Positions 13,331-25,387 are shown, counted from the first letter of the stretch. The stretch is 64,000 bases of DNA from Todiramphus chloris collaris (GCA_025345505.1 JANVCC010000013.1:957215-1021214), one strand, 5' to 3'. A program made the numbers and translations. The notes: generated from the letters alone by a model not told the origin.

Positions 13331-13880
13331 ATCACAGAATCACAGAATGGTAGGGGTTGGAAGGGACCTCTGGAGATCCAACCCCCCTGCCAAAGCAGGA
13401 TAACCTAGGGCAGGCCACACAGGAACAAGTCCAGGCAGGTTTTGGAGGTCTCTAGAGATGAATACTCCACAAGCTCTCTGGGCAGGATTGATCAGATCCC
13501 TTCTCAGTCTTCGCTTCTCCAGACTAAACAGCCTTTCCTCGGCACAGAGATACTCCAGTCTCTTAATCATCCTCATGGCCCTCTGTTGGACTCTCTCTAG
13601 TATTCCTCTGTCTCTCTTGAACTGGGGATCCCAGAACTGGATACAATAGTCCAGATGTAGCCTTACAAGGGCAGAATAGAGGGGAAGGAGAACCTCCCTC
13701 AGCCTGCTGGTCACATTCTTTTTAGTGCATCCTGTGATACCATTGGCCTTTCTGGCCATAAGGGCACATTACTGTGCCATGGATAACTTACTGTTCACCA
13801 GGACTCCAAGGTCCTTCTCCATGGAGCTTCTTTCCAGCAGGTCAACCCCTAACTTGTACTGGTGCAGAGGCTTATTCCTC
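13331..13880 (-). mobile_element. CR1 LINE fragment, 5'-truncated with an internal deletion
   Basis: CR1 is a non-LTR retrotransposon of birds and reptiles whose ORF2 encodes an endonuclease and reverse transcriptase. On the plus strand this copy begins with the reverse complement of the 3' repeat (ATCACAGAATCACAGAATGG) and the typical 3' UTR start. Read on the minus strand, 13759-13340 gives the ORF2 C-terminal region: a motif resembling [20 protein letters not shown], then [17 protein letters not shown], then [13 protein letters not shown]. It jumps directly into the region that normally encodes LPREVVE. About 330 bases expected between RRDLI and that region are missing at about 13490, so the copy carries an internal deletion as well as 5' truncation at about 13880. 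It is a dead element. Confidence 0.93.
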
Positions 13881-14425
13881 CTGAAATCAAAATCAAAATA
13901 TTTTTTCAAATTTGGACATGAGGCATGCTATTGCTGTTAGTTCCAAAGTGAGATGACAAGAGACAAAACAGATTTTAAAGATATCTTCATTAGAACAATT
14001 TTTGTAACTAGAACTGGTAAAAGAAGTCTTCTCAAGCAGAAGAAAAAAGGAACTCAAGAGAGCAAGAGGGGTTGTTTTTGTTTGGTGCTTTTTGTTGTTA
14101 GGTTAGGTTTGTTTTGTATTTTACTTTAAACAGCGAAGACTCCATTTTTTTGTTTTAGGTATCCAAAGCCCAGTACTTTTTCAGAAACATCTAAAATCCT
14201 GTATACCGTCTGGCCCTAGACCCCTGCTAGCCAAGATTCAAATTGGTGCTATGTGAGCCCTGCTCAGCAGCAGCCACAGCACCTTTCCAGCTCTCCATGC
14301 AAAACATAGCACTGGGAGGGCTGCTATGGGGAAAATTAACTCCAGCTCAGTCAGACTTAATACAGTCTCCTGGGAAAGAAACTTCAAGATAATAAGAGGA
14401 AGTACCAATGACAGGATTGAGACCA
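13881..14425. other. Sequence between CR1 and LTR remnant
   Basis: Mostly anonymous. A short piece around 14335-14370 (AAAATTAACTCCAGCTCAG) resembles the reversed start of avian ERV LTRs. More ERV-derived sequence may therefore lie here than I can delimit. A GT/T-rich patch lies at about 14065-14125. Confidence 0.4.
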
Positions 14426-14884
14426 AAACAGTGTTAATAACACCAAGGTATTTTAGCTGTTGCTGATCAGGGCTTACACAGCGTCAAGGCTTTCTCTTGT
14501 TTCTCGCTCTGCCCCTGTGGTGGTTAGGCTGGGGTAGGTAAGAGACTAGGAGGGGACACAGGTGGGACAGATGACCCCAACTGACCAAATGGATGTCCTA
14601 TACTATATAACATCATGCTCATCACTGGGGAGAGATGGTAGATTTTCTAAGACAGCTGCTGCTCAGAGTATGGCTGGGCATTGGTCTGCTAGTGGGAGGT
14701 ACTGAATGATGGTCTTTACATCACTTGTTTGTGTTTTCCCCCCTGTTTGCTCCCCTTCAACTGCCTTTATCTAAAGCCTTGAGGATTTTTTTTACTTTTG
14801 GTCTTCAGATTGCATCTCCAGTCCCTCAGGGGGAGAGCGGGTGTCTGGCTGGTGCTCAGCTGATGGCCAGGGTTAACATCAACC
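14426..14884 (+). mobile_element. Degraded avian ERV LTR (solo, 5' part missing)
   Basis: The order of blocks matches a widespread avian LTR type: a TTAATAACACC...TTTTAGCTGTTGCTGATCAGGGC segment, GAGGGGACACAGG, GACAGATGACCCCAACTGACCAAA, CATCATGCTCA, then CTGGGCATTGGTCTGCTAGTGG, ATCACTTGTTTGTG and a GGGGGAGAG run. It ends with a weak match to the GGGGTTAAACCACGACA terminus at about 14870-14884. The match rests on memory of the family, so subfamily and exact start are uncertain. The bases where the family carries its TATA box, after CATCATGCTCA, seem deleted. There is no internal ERV sequence downstream, so this is a solo or truncated LTR. Confidence 0.75.
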
Positions 14885-17254
14885 CTCTAGAGCATGTCAG
14901 TTTCCTTTTTTAGAGAAGTAAAAAAAAAGAGACAACAGCTTAATTATAAATCCAATCTTTTTAACTGTTAGAAGTATCACATTTCTTGTGGAATCATGTC
15001 ACCTTAATTGTCGAGTGGAATTGTCAAATGCATTTACAAATATAGGGGTTTCAGTCTTCCCCTAAATGAAAATGCTACAACTGTGTAACCACAGTGGCAA
15101 CCAGAATTACCTTATATTAAAGAGAGTATTTTATGAGAGGTTATGGTATGCATCAGCTTTATCCACAGCTCAGTTTATATTCCATATAGTATATTACTGA
15201 AATAATGAACTCCATGAACTCAATTTAACACCTTTGACACCTTTTACTCCCTTGGCATTTTTCAAGTTGGAAATCTTTTTATAGACATCCCTTCCCTTAA
15301 ATTGCACAAAGTTGACAATCACATGCCAATGAACCCAAGACTTTCTGCCAGAGGCAGAGAGCAAGGGCAGCAGCAAACTCTATTTCAGAGTACATCTCTT
15401 CCCGTTGTTCCAGGGATTGGCAAAATTATCCAGAGAGTGAAAAGCAGTCACCAAATATGTGAACCTGTCTCCAAAATCTTGCTGTTTTTCAGATTTCCCT
15501 CTCTTAACTTCAACTTGTCCTCCTCCCACAACTTTCACAATAAAAAGGGCAAACCTCAGAATAATCCAGTAAGTACTTACATATTTGTGGATCTAATTTC
15601 ATCTGAGTGAGGACTCCCCACAGAATGAAGATCTAAAAATATACCTCCCCCAGAGTTATACAACCTGAAGAAAATTTGCAGAACTAAAAAAGCAATCTAA
15701 ATCAAAGACCCTTGATTCTTTTAAAATTTCTGAATTACTTGAACTGAAATACAATGAAAATTTTGTGCATATTTATTTTGCTTTTATCCAAACCTAATTT
15801 ATACCACAGAGGATGAAGCTGATGGGGAAAAGACAGACAGGCTGATTACTTTGTTCTATTCCTAATACAGTTTTCTCCCCCTACCACCCTGTTGCACATC
15901 TCAGTGATTTTATGTAATATCCCTCCCTTACTCTAAAAGTACCAATGAAAATATCTTCCCCCTGACTGAGCAGACCGTTAATTTTAAATTAAACAGCTGT
16001 GTCCATACAGAGTGCACATGTATCTCTGTTGCATAGCAACAGACTTGTAACTGGAATTACTAGTGTTTTGGTTTTTGACCTCCAAACAGTTAATTAACAT
16101 TTGTTTTAAATAAGTAGTATGAGACTGATACCTCTAGTGAGAATGCAAAAAGGTTTGAGAGTTTGATTCCAGTTCTCAGCAGGCAAGGATGGCAATACTG
16201 ACCGCTGTGTAGAGGAGCTGGGAATTTTATTGGAGGTTACAGCAGAGAGGAGATCTTGGGAGATGTGGATTAGCTGAGTGTGTGCTTTACTTTCACAATG
16301 GATAGAAAGCTTTTTGGGACACAAGAGTCATTTTGTCCCTGGATCAATTGCAGACAAGCGTTTAAGAAATGAAAGTTAAGAAACTATTTAGTATGTCAGG
16401 CAGGACAGGATTTTGACTATAAAATCCACTCCATGGTGATAAAACAACACTAAAAATGGTGGAATACATGATATGTTGCTTAAACAAATAACAGGGACAG
16501 AAAGCTTGGTCTCAGAGGGAAGTAGCCTCCTGAAGTGTTTCACTTCCTTAGATGCAAAGGAGAAAGAAGCTCCTCTGAAGGCCTCACCTCTTTGGCTGAT
16601 GCACCTGAGTAAGTTAGCCTATCTATCCCTCTGGAGGCCTTCAGTCACCTCTTCACATGCAGGTAACAAAGGACTGAAAGAACAAACATCACCAGGCTGA
16701 AAAATGCTAGGTGCAAGTTAGGTATCTGAGGTGGACAGGTTGATTCCTAGCCCATTTTTTTTCTTCCTGATAGACTGTTGTATTCACCCTTGCAATTATT
16801 CTCTGTAAACTGTTCAAGAAGCCAGTGGGTCAAGTATGTCATCTGCCTTTCCTTTTGCCACCTGCAATTCACCTGTGTGTAGCATAAAGTAGTTTCACAA
16901 TGACTGGCCACTAAACAGTACTTAATTCAGCCGTGCAGAACTACAAATCACAAGAACAATGAATCATTGTTTATGTAAACCAGAAAATCTAGCCCTGTGC
17001 TAAGAATAATTCAATCTGTCTATAAAAAGGATTGTCTACAAATAGCTTCTCCCCTCTAAAATGCTTGTAGTTGGTTGGCTTTCCCCAAGGACTGGTTCTT
17101 TCCTTTAATCTTTTGAAAGTTCAGTGATAAAAGAAAGGTCAAAAGTTCTATCAGTAGTCTAAATTATGAGAAAGCTTTGTTGTACCTTCCTCCTTCTTCA
17201 TTTGTACACATTCTCTTTTTCAAAAAATTCTCCAAATCAATGTATTTCTACACA
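14885..17254. other. Anonymous sequence with an RFX-like palindrome
   Basis: No gene is recognised. Frames at 15302-15610 (+), 16106-16324 (-) and 16473-16700 (+) lack recognisable domains. The one distinct motif is the palindrome at 16025-16043, listed separately. Confidence 0.5.
16025..16043. promoter_or_regulatory. RFX X-box-like perfect palindrome
   Basis: TCTGTTGC-ATA-GCAACAGA has two perfectly complementary 8-base arms around a 3-base centre. The core GTTGCATAGCAAC fits the X-box bound by RFX-family dimers (two GTTGC/GCAAC half-sites). RFX factors act in ciliary and MHC class II gene control. The palindrome is seen directly; binding is inference, since no neighbouring gene is known. 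Confidence 0.4.
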
Positions 17255-17450
17255 GAAAGGGTTGTAAAGCACTGGAACTGTCTGCCCAGGGAAGTGGTGG
17301 AGTCAGCATCCCTGGATGTATTTAGGCTTGTAGATGTGACTCTGAGGGACATGGTTTAGTGGTGGCCTGGCAGTGGTAGGTTAGTGGTCGGACTTCATGA
17401 TCTTAAAGGTCTCTTCCAAGCAGAACGATACTATGATTCTGTGATTCTGT
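17255..17450 (+). mobile_element. CR1 LINE 3' end, short 5'-truncated copy
   Basis: Only the last ~195 bp remain. The translated start reads [22 protein letters not shown], the conserved C-terminus of CR1 ORF2. It is followed by the 3' UTR segment GACTTCATGATCTTAAAGGT and by CTATGATTCTGTGATTCTGT, the 8-bp terminal repeat. Its 3' end faces the 3' end of the minus-strand copy at 17681. Confidence 0.93.
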
Positions 17451-17680
17451 GGTTTCTCTGGAAGGAGTTATAGGAACATGCTTATGCATTTGGTTACTCT
17501 CTAATCTAATTTCTGGTTTTGAAGTCTCCCAGTGTTAATTTAAACAAATTTCAAGCAGCAGTGCATTCTGTGAAAGAATGAGTGGCACATGCCACATTCA
17601 AAACCTGATCTCTCATTTATTGTCAAATCAGTTAATAAAGCGATGTACTGCAGTTGAATCTTGCCTTCAAAAAATATGTA
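17451..17680. other. Spacer between two tail-to-tail CR1 copies
   Basis: About 230 bp of anonymous AT-rich DNA separates a plus-strand and a minus-strand CR1 whose 3' ends face one another. Nothing else is recognised. Confidence 0.6.
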
Positions 17681-18510
17681 GCACAGAACGGTTGAGGCGC
17701 AAAGGCACCTCTGGAAACCATCCAGTCATAACCTCTTCTCAAAGTGGCGTCAGCTAGAGAAGGTTGTTCAGGTCTGTGGACAGTGGGTTTTGAATATCTC
17801 CAAGGATGCAGACTCCACAGACTCTCCGGAAACCTCTTCCAGTGTTTGACCACCCTTGATGATTCTCACAGTAAATAAGAGTTTGTTTGGGGTTTTTTTT
17901 AATCTTTAAATGGAGCACCCTGTGTTTCAGTTTGCGCCAATTGCCTTGCGTTGTCTCATGGAGCATCACTGAAAAGACTGGCTCCGTCTTTATTCCCCCC
18001 ATCAAATAAGTTTACACAGGGATAAGATCCCTTCAAGTCTTCTACTGCCCAGGTAGTCCCAGATCTCGTAGCCTCGTATCAGATATGCTCCAATTGCTTA
18101 ACTACCTTTATGGCCCTCTCTTCTACTCACTCCAGTACACCCCTGTCTCTCCTGTACTGCGGATCCCAGAACTGGACCCAGAACTCTAGATATGTCTTGT
18201 CAGTGCTGAGCAGAGGGGAACAATCACCTCCCTTAACCTGCTGACAAAACTTCTAATGCATACCAGTAAACTGTTGTCCTTCTTTGTCACGAGGGTGCAT
18301 TCCTGGCTCAGGTTGACTTTTTGCCCACCAGGACCCTCAGGCCCTTTTCTGTAAAGGTTCTTTCTTTGAGAGAGTTCCCAGCCTATGTTGGTACATGAGG
18401 TTATTCCTCTCTAGGTGAGTGGGTTTGCTTTTCTCTTTGTTCAACATCATGAGATTCTGGTTGACCCATTTCTTCCGCCTCTCAGGGTCATTGTCAACAT
18501 GAACCCTGTT
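17681..18510 (-). mobile_element. CR1 LINE fragment, diverged, 5'-truncated
   Basis: The plus strand starts with the reverse complement of a CR1 3' end (CACAGAACGGTTGAGGCG). It continues through the reversed ORF2 C-terminus (GACTCCACAGACTCTCCGGAAACC) and reversed blocks such as CTCCAGTACACCCCTGTCTCTCC and GGATCCCAGAACTGGACCCAG. The last CR1-like block is the stretch GGTCATTGTCAACATGAACC near 18490. Many stops and indels break the frame, so it is older than the copies at 40.1 and 51.7 kb. It lacks the reverse transcriptase palm and the endonuclease. Confidence 0.9.
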
Positions 18511-20522
18511 CTATAGTTTGCTTTTCATTTGCTTTTAGTATATAATGAAACAAGTTCATGAACTCAGATTAAAAAGCAATCCATATTCATTACAAAGACT
18601 AAAACTTAATTTTTGTTTGAACTAGAGCTTCTTTTCTGGAGAAGTGTTCAAATATAATTGCCATTTCCCAGTAATAAGTGAAAACAAACAAAATTCCTTC
18701 ATTCCTCCTAGGCTATAACCTTTGACATCTGTGTTAAAACTTCCATTTCTTTTTTTTGCTAAGAATATACCTAACTTGCAGTTAGCAGAATTCCATCTTT
18801 TAGACTGAAAAGCTGTGTCTTCTCAGACTTGAATTTCCCATATGGAAATTCTAGCCCATGGTGCATTGCATTTTTCTTTAAGCATCCTAAGAATTTGGTG
18901 AGTTCCCTGTAGCTATAATGGTAAGATGCATCTCTTCACTCATTGCATCATTCTCAGGTGTCTCTGAGTTGCCTTTACACCCTCTCTTATATGTTGTTGA
19001 ACATAGAACACAATACCATGTCCTGGTAGTAGTTAAACTGGTATTAAAATTCATTAGTAATAGAAGCAGGGTTTGTTTGACAAAGTGTAAGTGTCTAGTG
19101 AAAATTTACATGCACATGTGTATATTGCCTAGATTTCAGCCACCACCCCAAGTGGTTCTTCATCTCTGGTAGCTCCTTTATTGTATCTGTGCAAAATCCT
19201 CAATGTTTTGGGTACTGAACATCACTTCATATGGCACTAGACACCTGTTCAGGCAGCTGAGTTTTACCCACTGTCCCTACATGCAGTTCATTGATTAATC
19301 CATATATCCACTCTGTCATGTTAATCTCTTGATCATAACATTGCATGAGAAATTATATTAACCTAAATATTTATCTCTAATTTTTTCAGAATAAGTTCTT
19401 CCTAGGCTAGCAGCAGCTGCTATCCTGCTTGTCCTACAGTCTTTTTCTTGGCTTTGGTTGTACACTTCACTTGGTGCCGAAATTTCCACTTTACTGAGCA
19501 AATTAAAATACCCCCCAACCATGTTCTCATTATGGTTCCAATTTTCTCAGTCTTTGAATATCACAAAGCTGTATAATAACATAAGAAAGTTGTTTTTATG
19601 TTGTCTTCCAAAGACTATAAGGATATCACTTTAAAAAATGTCCCTTTAAAGTGATTTACTCCTTATGATTATAGGTAGAGACATACCAATAAACCTTCTA
19701 ATGAAAGACATGCTTCTTCCACATCATTCAGTCTTCTAAATGATTTAGTGCAGTATTACATTTCAAATACCTTACAGAAATCTAAATATGTCAACACCTT
19801 GTGCAATCTGTTTGTTTCATTTTCTGTTCTGCAGTTAGAAGAATTACAGAGTTCTCTGTTTACCGTACGTTTTGTCCTTTGGCTTTGATTTTGTGTGTAC
19901 TTAAAGAAAGGTACATCAGCATGAAGACTGTCAAACTGATGCAGTCATACAGATGCAAGAGATTTATTTAAATGAAAGGATAAGTGGATTTTATCCTTGC
20001 TGATGCTAATGGGCCAGTACATCTTCATGAATCATAAAAGAATACAGTGCTCTTGTCTATACAAACATTTAGCTAAAGTCTAGCAGGATTGCACCTTGAG
20101 GGTAACTTGAGGACAAGGACAAAATTATGACTGAAGGAGAAAGAGCAGCCAAATGCAGTTTGAGATGCATAAACCCACTGTTTACTGTCCCAAGGTAGGA
20201 ACTTGAAGACAATTCAGAAATTATACAAACTTCCTGAAAAGGTATTAGTGTTTGAGATCAATCTCAAAATTCCTGCTAGGAGGAGGCAGGGGAGAACTAT
20301 CTCTTTTTGCTTAGCAGGGCTGACTTCTGGTTCCTGTCAGCCCAGCAGAAGGTGCAGAACAGTTCTGAGCTGAGGGAATATTTGTCTGTTTGTCCCTGAT
20401 GGGCTCTTTGTGCATTGGTGGGGACACATCTGTGGAAAGGAACTAAGGAATATTGTCAAGTGGGACTTTGTGCTCCACTCATATGGAAGATAGCTCATCA
20501 CTGAGTTACCTCTTTCCCCATT
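18511..20522. other. Anonymous sequence
   Basis: I see no gene, RNA gene or mobile element in this 2 kb. A frame at 18918-19172 (+) has no recognisable domain. Confidence 0.5.
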
Positions 20523-20745
20523 AGAATCATAGAATGGTAGTGGTTGGAAGGGAACTCTGGAGATCATCGAGTCCAACACCCCTGCCAAAGCAGGATCACC
20601 TAGGGCAGTCCACACAGGAACAGATTCAGGCAGCTTTTGAAAGTCTTTAGAGAAGGAAACTCCACAACTTCTCTGGGGAGCCTGTGCCAATGCTCCATCA
20701 TCCCCAGAGTAAAAATACTTCTTTTGTAACAAAGACTTAATGTTA
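20523..20745 (-). mobile_element. CR1 LINE 3' end fragment
   Basis: The plus strand opens with AGAATCATAGAATGGTAGTGG, the reverse complement of the CR1 3' repeat and 3' UTR. It continues through CTGCCAAAGCAGGATCACC. Read on the minus strand it gives the ORF2 tail, including a frame resembling [16 protein letters not shown]. It is truncated at about 20745, so about 220 bp remain and nothing catalytic survives. Confidence 0.93.
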
Positions 20746-20831
20746 AACTCTTAAACTTGTTTTAATATTGTTACATCATCATCAATACTCCTCAAAAGTG
20801 TCATTTCCTTGTGCATGAAGTTCCTGATCTG

Positions 20832-20920
20832 TAAAAAAAAACCACGCCCACAAAAAAAACCCAAAACCCCTCAGAAACAACAAAAAATAACCCAACCCCA
20901 CCCCACAAACTCCAAACCCA
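20832..20920 (-). repeat. A/C-only low-complexity tract (G/T-rich on the minus strand)
   Basis: For about 90 bases the plus strand is almost only A and C, with runs such as CCCAACCCCACCCC. The minus strand therefore carries four G-runs close together around 20890-20920 (GGGGTGGGGTTGGG plus a nearby GGG), a possible G-quadruplex. It starts about 85 bp beyond the 5' side of the CR1 fragment. Structure formation is inference. Confidence 0.6.
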
Positions 20921-22061
20921 TTACAAGCAGAAACATTATGTATTTTATATTAAATAGTCACTGCAAGCCCAGTTTTCCAGTGTTGTAATGTTATGTTATC
21001 TTTGCATAACTAAAAAACCCCATCTAATTGCCCCAAAACAGGCACTTAAAAATGAAGAGAAACAGAAATTTTCTATTAGAACCATGAGCACATTTATGTG
21101 GCAATTTATTGTATTCTAAATTTTAGAATAATATTTGACAGTAGAATAAAATATAAAGGTAATTTCACATACAAATAGATGCCCAATATTTTTACACATA
21201 TCCATTCAAATGTATCTATTTCTATATACTGAAGATGAAACATTTTACTGCATTTCTCCCATTTATTCAAATTATTCAGTTATGAAACAATGGTGCCATT
21301 TTACTCTGTTATCTGGGTACAAATATTTGGTGGAAGTGGGGACAAGATCCAGATAAGCTATGGTACTGTAGGATGAGGGAAGTGTGAACAGAACAGATAC
21401 ACAATACTACCAACAGCATCCAGCTGTTCTTTTCCTCTCAATGTTAAAATTGCAGTAGTTCTTCTAGCCAGCTTGTTACTTCAAACATGTTTCCAGAATA
21501 TCTTATTCAGCTAAGTAGGTGTTTTTCTTTAGTTCTACTGTACAATCAACCTGCATGAGTAACTGTCTAAGAATGTTTACAGGACATTTAATCAGCAGGA
21601 GATACTTGCATTTATGGAGGTAATAGGAAATCCCCTGTGGCTTTGTACCTAATTTAGTCATCTTTAAAGCTTAGTATATTTACTGTTGCAGCTGAGGAGC
21701 GGTACTGTCAAGAGATTCTCAGCTTAGAAAGAAAATTCAGCACCTCATCTGCTGAAAGTGAAATTCTGAAGGTTTCAGGAAGGTCTAATTGTTCTGCTAG
21801 ATCAGGGAATTACGATTGTTGTGCCCTGAAAATTTCAAGTAGAAATTCAATCATGAAAAAAATAAAAATAGCCCCAGGAAACTTGAAGATTATTCTTCTT
21901 TATGGATGCAGAGTGATGAAAAGAGTGCTCTTTTACATTTAACTATTAAAAATGTAGCTTACATTCTCAACACACAGAAAGAAATTCCCCCAAAACTTAA
22001 GATACAAGCATCAACATTGAAAAAAGATTGGAAAAACTCCCATTCTACATCCTCCAAATCA
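20921..22061. other. Anonymous AT-rich sequence
   Basis: Nothing recognisable apart from short A/T runs. Confidence 0.5.
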
Positions 22062-22162
22062 TACTACATCTGAGCTCACATGGCCAGCTCAGTACTACGT
22101 ACTGCATATGCAGTTGGTACTACTTCTGTGTGTAGACGGTACTACATCTGTACTACATACTG
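22062..22162. repeat. Degenerate cluster of TACTAC-type repeats
   Basis: Five related units occur: TACTACATCTG (22062), TACTACGTACTG (22093), TACTACTTCTG (22118), TACTACATCTG (22140) and TACTACATACTG (22151). The first and fourth are identical, and the last two are in direct tandem. Between the second and third lies a perfect 12-base palindrome, CTGCATATGCAG (22102-22113). It looks like a degraded minisatellite, or a cluster of sites for a factor I cannot name. Confidence 0.7.
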
Positions 22163-25100
22163 TGTTCACTCCCTGGCTCTTGAATCTCATATTCTGAAAT
22201 TCCACTTATTCCACCTTCACAGAGATGAGAAATGTATGCCTGAAAGCATTAACCAAATTGAAAAAGAATTTAATATTGTCTGGGATTAGGTAGAATATTT
22301 TGCCTACTCATTTTCTTCCAGACCATGTTAGAATTAATTCCCTTTATGAGAAAATGGGAGCTAAGATGTTGTTCTCAACTTTTGATTAAAATAAAAGGGT
22401 TTGTATGGAATTAAGAAAGGTGGTGTAGCATTACATAATGCCACAGGAACTGATCTAATGCAGCAAAGCTCACTCTGAACCATGTTATTCCTGACATTTA
22501 AGCAGATTTTTGTTTTATTATTCTTTTAATTTTTCCTCTACTAAGACAAGTTGCTTTGGAATGAACATTTCCCTTGATGCTCTGGGGCAGCACAGTAGCT
22601 TTGATTGCTATTTTTACTTGCAGACAGTTCTGATCTCTGGTGATACAACACATTTTGCTTGACAGAATGAAGACGAGACCAGATTGTTTTGTTAAATGAA
22701 GAAATGGAGAAAATTTGGTTTGTAGTACCTATTTTACCAACTTTTAAAAAAAATTAACAATGTACTTAAGCACATGCTTAAGAACTACTGGTGCCACAGG
22801 TACTCCTGAAAAACTTAATGGTAAATACTTGCTTAAGTGTCTGTTAGATAAAACTTCCTGCACTATTAATAGTGACAAAAGGGGAAAAAGGGATCAGGTG
22901 AAGAAACAACACAGCAATGCTGTTCACAACCTAAAGCACAAATTACAGGATCGTCTAGGCAGTGAAAGGCTCTGTAGTATTTTCCATATATAAAACCAGA
23001 TTGCATCACTAAAACCAGATATATATGTATGGTTCTGCTTGATATTAAATCTGAGAAAAGAAATATTCATGACCAAGAATCACAAAGTGGAGGACCAAGA
23101 AAAAGTAAATCTGATCCTTATTAAAGAGGGATGTAGGGCTCAGTTCCCAAATGTAGCTTAACTAAGTTTTAGTTCATCACACACAAAAAAAACCCAAAAC
23201 AAAACTCCCCAAAAAATTGGGAAGCAGAAACTTTGAAAAAGTCAGCCAAAGAAGCAACTTTTCAGAAAAGGAGCTCTGACATATGGTGTCTCCATTTCCA
23301 AAAAGGACTAGAAAGCTACCCATTACAAATTAACTCCCTCACAGATGTCTCAAAGGGAACAGCTATAATGATCATGATGCTTAAAAATAATTAATTCTTT
23401 TTGCAGGATCCTGGCTTCTAGATCTAAGCCTCTTTTTGCATGCCTTGTCCTTGAGGTTGGCTTCTAAGTAAGTTCTGGTCAAAATTCAGAGCATTTTAAT
23501 GGCTGATTTGAATAATACCAGTGCAGAGGGCAGGATTGGTTGATGTAACTTTACATCTACAGTGTAGATAACATTACAAGAATGTTTAGTTAAGCTCTAT
23601 ATACCCCGAGACTCAAATGGCTTATCCACCTCACATTAGTTGCTATGTTGTATGTAGATGGGGTTTTTTAATGACAATTTACATCTTGTGGTTATAGTCC
23701 TAGACTACAGACATGTTTCACAAAAGTTGATAGAGTGAGCACAAGATGACATTCCCCTCCTTGTGACTGGTCCCTGTGCAGCATTGGCAGGACCACGCTG
23801 CCCTGGTTACTCATCCCCAGCTACAGGGCTTCCTGACATTGCATCAGCTTGGGAAGGAGATACTCAAGTCTGTCTTCAAAACTCCTGAGTCTAGAAAAGC
23901 CACTCCAAGCTGACACATGGTACAAACTGCAGCAGAGGGTCAAGGATGTTCCTTATTTACACAGGGGAACATATTAGGGATGAGATTGCTACTTCTCTTT
24001 TGAACAGGTGAACAATATTCCTTATAAAGCATATACAGCCCTGTTTTCTGTGATGAACAGAAAGAGTGGAGCAGAGCACAGACAAGGAATACTAAAAGTC
24101 ACCCTACAGCCAGCTTTTTATTATGCAATGCTGCAGTGCTTGTGCCGTAAGGGTGACTGAACAATCTTCTACATGAAAATCAGCTGTGAATAATAAAATG
24201 CCAACACAATCTTCTGATGGTTGGTTTTCAGTACTCCCTCTGCTCATATATCTGTCCTTATAAATATTCTATGCTTAATTGATGTATTACTGTGCTAATT
24301 GTTAGAGGTGAACATGAGGCCAGAGAGGCAGAGAAGGAGTTAACTACTCTGCTGCTACTACAGTTGGTTGCAGGTTTCCTAGCTAAGAGTTTTCTTGCAT
24401 AGCTTTAACTGATGTGATAAGACACACCTGTCAAACCTTTGAAAGGTGACTGGTGACTTTGTGTACTGCCCTGGAAAGGCAGTAATTTAGAGTGATGAGA
24501 TCTGAGAAACAAAATTCTGTCAAGGGCTCCAACTGTGCATGCAAAAAGACTGAGGTACCCATTTGAATCACTTTGAAAATAAATATACATAATATTAGAC
24601 GTATGATTTAATCATAGCATGGCTGACATTTAGGCACTGCATAGATTTGCTTACCTCCGAAACACTGTTTTCCCCTTTGTGGAATGTACCCTCTGTGAAA
24701 TGAGCGTGTTGTATGAGTTCCTTACCTCAGTTTTTACTGTATTATCCTGCCTGAATGCACCAAGAACATAATGTGCAAACTCTCAGGGTATAAAATTGCA
24801 TCAGAGACAAGATTCCAGAGAAAATAGCTTGCAAAGAATTGCTGTAACTAAGTCTGAAACCACGTGGATTCCTCTTACATGGAATTATAAATGTTGAGAT
24901 GGATAGCTGACTTCTTCTAGGGTTAAGATTGGGATGGAGAAGGACAAGACCAAGGCAGGTTCTGGATGTGATCTTGTGACATTCCTGACAAAATCTCTGG
25001 GGGTAGCAGATGCAAACAACTGGAGGTCTGCTCATATTAAAGTTTCTCCAATCAAATGTTTTGCAGGTAACATTCTGGAAAAGACCATGCCTATATGTTT

Positions 25101-25387
25101 GGAGTCAGAATTTTTTTTTTTTGCCTCCCTCATAGTATCCGTAATAGAGCTATCTTTTTGGTTCATTGTCCCCACATTTGTTGGAAATCAGTGGAGAAGT
25201 GCCTAGCAGCTTTTATGGGAGATGTGTTCCAAAGATCCCTTCCAAATGCTCTGAAACCATATGGTCCTCCTCTGCCCCAAACTCACCCCCTATGCATTCA
25301 GATGTGCCATGGGTATATGCAAAGGTGCCAGGAGCAGAATGTGGCCCTTCTTACCTGTCTGCCCAAGGGAACAAGGGAGGGATCTCA
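22163..25387. other. Anonymous sequence
   Basis: No gene or mobile element is recognised. Short A/C-rich runs occur near 23183-23216. Frames at 22760-22993 (+), 24742-25035 (-) and 24934-25206 (+) have no recognisable domain. Confidence 0.5.

Noticed and set aside
13458..13649. 63-codon plus-strand frame inside the CR1
   Set aside because: Antisense shadow of the CR1 ORF2 tail.
20337..20732. 131-codon minus-strand frame
   Set aside because: Its start is the CR1 ORF2 tail at 20523-20745, and it runs out into unrelated DNA.
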